Both the position numbers and the translations under genes were made by a program. Source: Mesoaciditoga sp964503355 (lineage in GTDB: Bacteria > Thermotogota > Thermotogae > Mesoaciditogales > Mesoaciditogaceae). Taken from it: a stretch of DNA of 7,229 nt. Below the pieces are notes generated by a model, which was not told the DNA's origin, ran no database searches, and saw only the letters and a program-made list of their open reading frames with translations. The stretch spans positions 1-7,229 of the forward strand of contig CAZCZS010000079.1 of the NCBI GenBank assembly GCA_964503355.1, in the 5' to 3' direction. This document shows, one piece after another, positions 4,755-7,229 of the stretch. How positions within the stretch are numbered: position 1 is the stretch's first letter; every line of letters begins with the position of its first letter.

Positions 4755-7229
4755 ATGATGAAAAAATCCTTTATCTTTTTGATTGTAATGGCTTTGATGG
4801 TCTCCATTGCCGCGGGAGCTACGCTTGAAACGTTAACGTTTTCGGCGACGCAGGGCCTCTTTCAAGCAAAACTCACTTTCAATTCAAAACCTTCTTACGA
4901 GTTGAAAAGCGTACTTGGGAATTCACCCGTCCTTGTGTTCGATGGAAATGTTTCTTCGAAACTTTCCAAAACGATAGAGTGGGGTCCGGTAAAAGCGACG
5001 ATCTCTTCAACATCCAACAAAACGAGTGTGAAATTCGATTTTCCGTTCGTGGTTAGCTCCTTCGTTGGCGAAGAAGATCACTCCCTTGTGCTAAGCTTCG
5101 TGACACTTGGTATTTCCCAAAAACTCGCTTTGAGTGGCGCCGCTACGAGAATATCCATAGATTTTTCTGGAGAAAATGGTTCTACACTTGGCCTTGCCAT
5201 AAAATATTTGGCCAGACTTTTAAAAAGAAATCTCATTATAGATCCAAAAATCTCCAAAAATCCTGTAAATATAACTTTAAGCAACGTTACACCATCTGAA
5301 GCCTTTTACGACGTGTTGATCTCATCTCCTGGAATTGGCTACGCCATTCTGCCGGACGGTACGTATTACATCGCCAAAGAAAGCGATCTTGTTAAAGATC
5401 TTGGAAAACTTGGAGTTGGAACTTACAACAACATAGTGAGTTTTTACGACCTTTCCAAAACGAACATATCGTTTGCCGACTTCAAAAGTTTGGTTGACGA
5501 TCTTTTTGGTAACGACAGGGTTATAGGATTTCTAGGAGCTCCAGATCATCCATCTTACGCCATAGTGAAAGCCACTCAAGAGCAACAAAAAACGATCAAG
5601 AGTTTGATGAATTTTTTGAAGGAAAGTACCAATTTTTCAACCGTGAACTGGACAACTCCGGCGGCCGAAGCTGAGCTTCAAAAGCTGGTAAACACGATGT
5701 ACCCAAACGTTAAGTTCATGTATCTTCCTTCATTTTCAACGATAGTCTTGTCTGGAAGCAAGTCGGATTTGGAAATGTCCAAAAAAGTTATAGAGAAGTA
5801 CGCTCAGATATTATCTGAAAATGGTCCCAGAGTCTCAGTAACGTTCGAAGTGCCGAATTCAAACGTTCCCGCTTTTCTACAACTTTCAAAAGAAACACCT
5901 GGTATCACGGCGTACGGTTCACCTTCACAAAAATCCTCAAATACGGTTTACATAGTGAACGGTCCGCAAAAACAGATGGAGAAATTCGAACAGAACGTAA
6001 AACTCATAGCGAGCACTTTAACCGTTGTTAAAGCTAAACCATTGCATTTCAATTTCGTGATGTGGACGGATAAGAATTCGGTCACCGATCTCATGAAGAT
6101 GATAAACATATTGTATCCGGATGTAAAAATCGTCTACTTTCCTTCATTCGGCCAAATACTTTTCTACTCACAAGATTCCGAGCAAGTTGACAAAGCGGTG
6201 GAATTCGTGAAGAGTAGAAAACCGTTTCAAACCGTTAAAGTGAAAAAGACAACGGTGACTGTGAAGATCTCGCCACAAAATCTTGGCAGTGTGAACGCTT
6301 TTTTGAAAAGCGAATTTCCAACCTTATTCGGTACCGGAACGCGCATCGGCACATCTGAAACGATACCGTATGTTGTAAGTGGACCCGCCACAGATGTGAA
6401 CGAATTCATAAACGCCTTGAAAACCTCCAACCTCATCGTTGGAAACACTCAAATGAAAACACCAAAAGTAGAAGAAAACGTAGTTTACCTCAAAGAAGTA
6501 CCGTGGTCAGATGAGAAAAGCGCTCAAGACATTCTGAATTTGATCTCGATAAAATATCCGAATTTGAAGGCCGAATACTTGAAAGCCCTTAAGGAATTTG
6601 CAATCTACGGAATAGATTCGGATATGATAAACGAGGCTGCAAAATTCATAAATTCGCACGCGGCAAAAAAAGGCGTTATGGAGAAGAAACCCCTCATCAA
6701 AACGGAATTCGTGAAGATCTCATCTCAAAACTATTACAGCGTTGAATCCATGATAAAATCAAAAGGACTTCGTTTCTTTGGACCGGCCACTCCCTCAACC
6801 GTTTCCACTTACGTTACGGTTGGAATATCTGGCGCGGCATCCGAAGTGAATGACACCGTCGAGCTTTTGAAATCATCGAATTTGCTGATCACCCCCTCAA
6901 CTAACGCAACTCAAACGGCGCAAGCTTCTCCAAATCAAATCGTGGTGGTCCACGATGATCTGATAAGTTGTGATGTTAAAAATTACCCACTTAACACTTT
7001 GATAGAAAAGGTGTACAACGAATTTTCAAAGAACGTCGTTTTTGCCGCGACCAAATTGCCAAATGTGAGTTTGAAATTGTCCAACGTTACTTTGAACGAA
7101 TTCCAATACGCTATGGAAAACGCGTACAAATTGAGCTTTTCCGGAACGAACGTTATCGTCGTTGAGGACAATTCTGCCGGAATAACGCGTGTTTACATGT
7201 CGAGCGATGACGTTAACGAAGTGAAAAGT
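4755..7229 (+). CDS. pilQ: PilQ/GspD-like secretin with expanded periplasmic stack (3' end missing)
   Basis: The frame is open from ATG 4755 to the window edge (825 codons), with GGAGGG (4745-4750) as ribosome site. ATG 4758 is an equal alternative start. Signal peptide at 1-22 (KK, hydrophobic core, AAGA). Residues 23-117 are beta-rich and resemble an AMIN domain, which in PilQ proteins helps bind peptidoglycan. Residues 131-210 look like an STN/N0 domain (LLKRNLIIDPKI, then VNITLSNVTPSEAF). Then come seven alternating small modules at 222-712, a Thr/Ser/Gln-rich linker (713-728), and a second STN-like domain (729-806). The conserved outer-membrane pore domain is not yet reached, so the full protein should be well above 1,000 residues. 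The role is the outer-membrane exit channel. The secretin call rests on N-domains and operon position, not on the pore domain itself. Confidence 0.82.
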   Translation, partial: MMKKSFIFLIVMALMVSIAAGATLETLTFSATQGLFQAKLTFNSKPSYELKSVLGNSPVLVFDGNVSSKLSKTIEWGPVKATISSTSNKTSVKFDFPFVVSSFVGEEDHSLVLSFVTLGISQKLALSGAATRISIDFSGENGSTLGLAIKYLARLLKRNLIIDPKISKNPVNITLSNVTPSEAFYDVLISSPGIGYAILPDGTYYIAKESDLVKDLGKLGVGTYNNIVSFYDLSKTNISFADFKSLVDDLFGNDRVIGFLGAPDHPSYAIVKATQEQQKTIKSLMNFLKESTNFSTVNWTTPAAEAELQKLVNTMYPNVKFMYLPSFSTIVLSGSKSDLEMSKKVIEKYAQILSENGPRVSVTFEVPNSNVPAFLQLSKETPGITAYGSPSQKSSNTVYIVNGPQKQMEKFEQNVKLIASTLTVVKAKPLHFNFVMWTDKNSVTDLMKMINILYPDVKIVYFPSFGQILFYSQDSEQVDKAVEFVKSRKPFQTVKVKKTTVTVKISPQNLGSVNAFLKSEFPTLFGTGTRIGTSETIPYVVSGPATDVNEFINALKTSNLIVGNTQMKTPKVEENVVYLKEVPWSDEKSAQDILNLISIKYPNLKAEYLKALKEFAIYGIDSDMINEAAKFINSHAAKKGVMEKKPLIKTEFVKISSQNYYSVESMIKSKGLRFFGPATPSTVSTYVTVGISGAASEVNDTVELLKSSNLLITPSTNATQTAQASPNQIVVVHDDLISCDVKNYPLNTLIEKVYNEFSKNVVFAATKLPNVSLKLSNVTLNEFQYAMENAYKLSFSGTNVIVVEDNSAGITRVYMSSDDVNEVKS
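5418..6890 (+). repeat. Seven alternating protein modules (B-A-B-A-B-A-B) in the secretin
   Basis: Protein-level repeats read from the translation. Type A (residues about 293-350, 428-490, 576-640) has a helix, then YPNVKFMYLPS, YPDVKIVYFPS or YPNLKAEYLKA, a strand, and a second helix (MSKKVIEKY, VDKAVEFVK, INEAAKFIN). Type B (about 222-290, 358-421, 496-562, 646-712) has a strand, a helix, a Gly-containing turn (FLGAP, AYGSP, LFGTG, FFGPA), a strand ending near a Gly, and a helix. The last two B copies are the most alike (VKIS-QN, KS, FG, VN, LK-SNL). The layout matches secretin N1-type beta-alpha-beta-beta-alpha folds. Confidence 0.75.
6939..7172 (+). other. Second STN/N0-like domain in the secretin
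   Basis: Residues 729-806 repeat the pattern of residues 131-210: a strand, a helix (LNTLIEKVYNEFSKN versus LGLAIKYLARLLKRN), VVFAATKLPNVSLKLSNVTL versus LIIDPKISKNPVNITLSNVT, a second helix, and a final strand pair (VIVVED versus YYIAKE). The shared LSNVT is at the same place in both. In most secretins N0 occurs once, at the N-terminus, so a second copy near the C-terminal side is unusual. Confidence 0.65.

Noticed and set aside
5418..6890. The repeated region as a DNA-level tandem repeat or CRISPR-like array
   Set aside because: Repetition is visible in the protein only. Unit spacing varies (about 127-150 residues per pair) and DNA identity is limited to short scattered stretches.
5078..7171. 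Minus-strand open frames opposite the secretin (5078-5284, 6227-6448, 6983-7171)
   Set aside because: All lie wholly within the open secretin frame and have no recognisable content.

Overview
The window looks like a piece of a low-GC bacterial chromosome. It holds the end of a tRNA cluster followed by a compact, co-directional operon for a type IV pilus (T4P) or closely related type II secretion machine. I think the source is a Thermotogota-type thermophile, but this is tentative. The reasons are AGA-rich arginine codons, GGAGG/AGGTGA-type ribosome sites, frequent GTG starts, tRNA genes that encode CCA, and the gene set pilC - pseudopilin - pilM - pilN - pilO - small membrane protein - very long secretin. 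No species-specific marker is visible.

Layout: bases 1-214 hold the 3' part of tRNA-Val(TAC), then complete tRNA-Asp(GTC) and tRNA-Phe(GAA), closed by a strong rho-independent terminator (217-252). Bases 253-638 have no convincing gene. They contain an imperfect, nested inverted repeat of about 150 bp (284-433) and, nearer the operon, a weak promoter candidate. From 639 to the end all genes are on the + strand and nearly all overlap or abut: pilC (639-1841), a pseudopilin (1838-2266), pilM (2247-3227), pilN (3169-3753), pilO (3750-4220), an unrecognised one-pass membrane protein in the usual pilP place (4222-4737), and a secretin-like protein (4755 to beyond 7229).

How the genes work together: PilC is the inner-membrane platform on which pilins are assembled. 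PilM, PilN and PilO form the alignment complex linking the platform to the outer-membrane channel. The 4222-4737 protein may replace PilP as the bridge. The secretin is the exit pore. The minor pseudopilin would be part of the fibre or its priming complex. The assembly ATPase (PilB/GspE), retraction ATPase, prepilin peptidase and major pilin are not in the window. The ATPase is not directly upstream of pilC, because the tRNA cluster is there.

The most unusual element is the secretin-like protein. Its 825 visible residues contain a signal peptide, an AMIN-like domain, one STN/N0-type domain, seven alternating small modules of two types (B-A-B-A-B-A-B), and a second STN-like domain, still without reaching the pore-forming secretin domain. 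PilM is also unusual: it keeps the first actin-type nucleotide motif but appears to lack two others.
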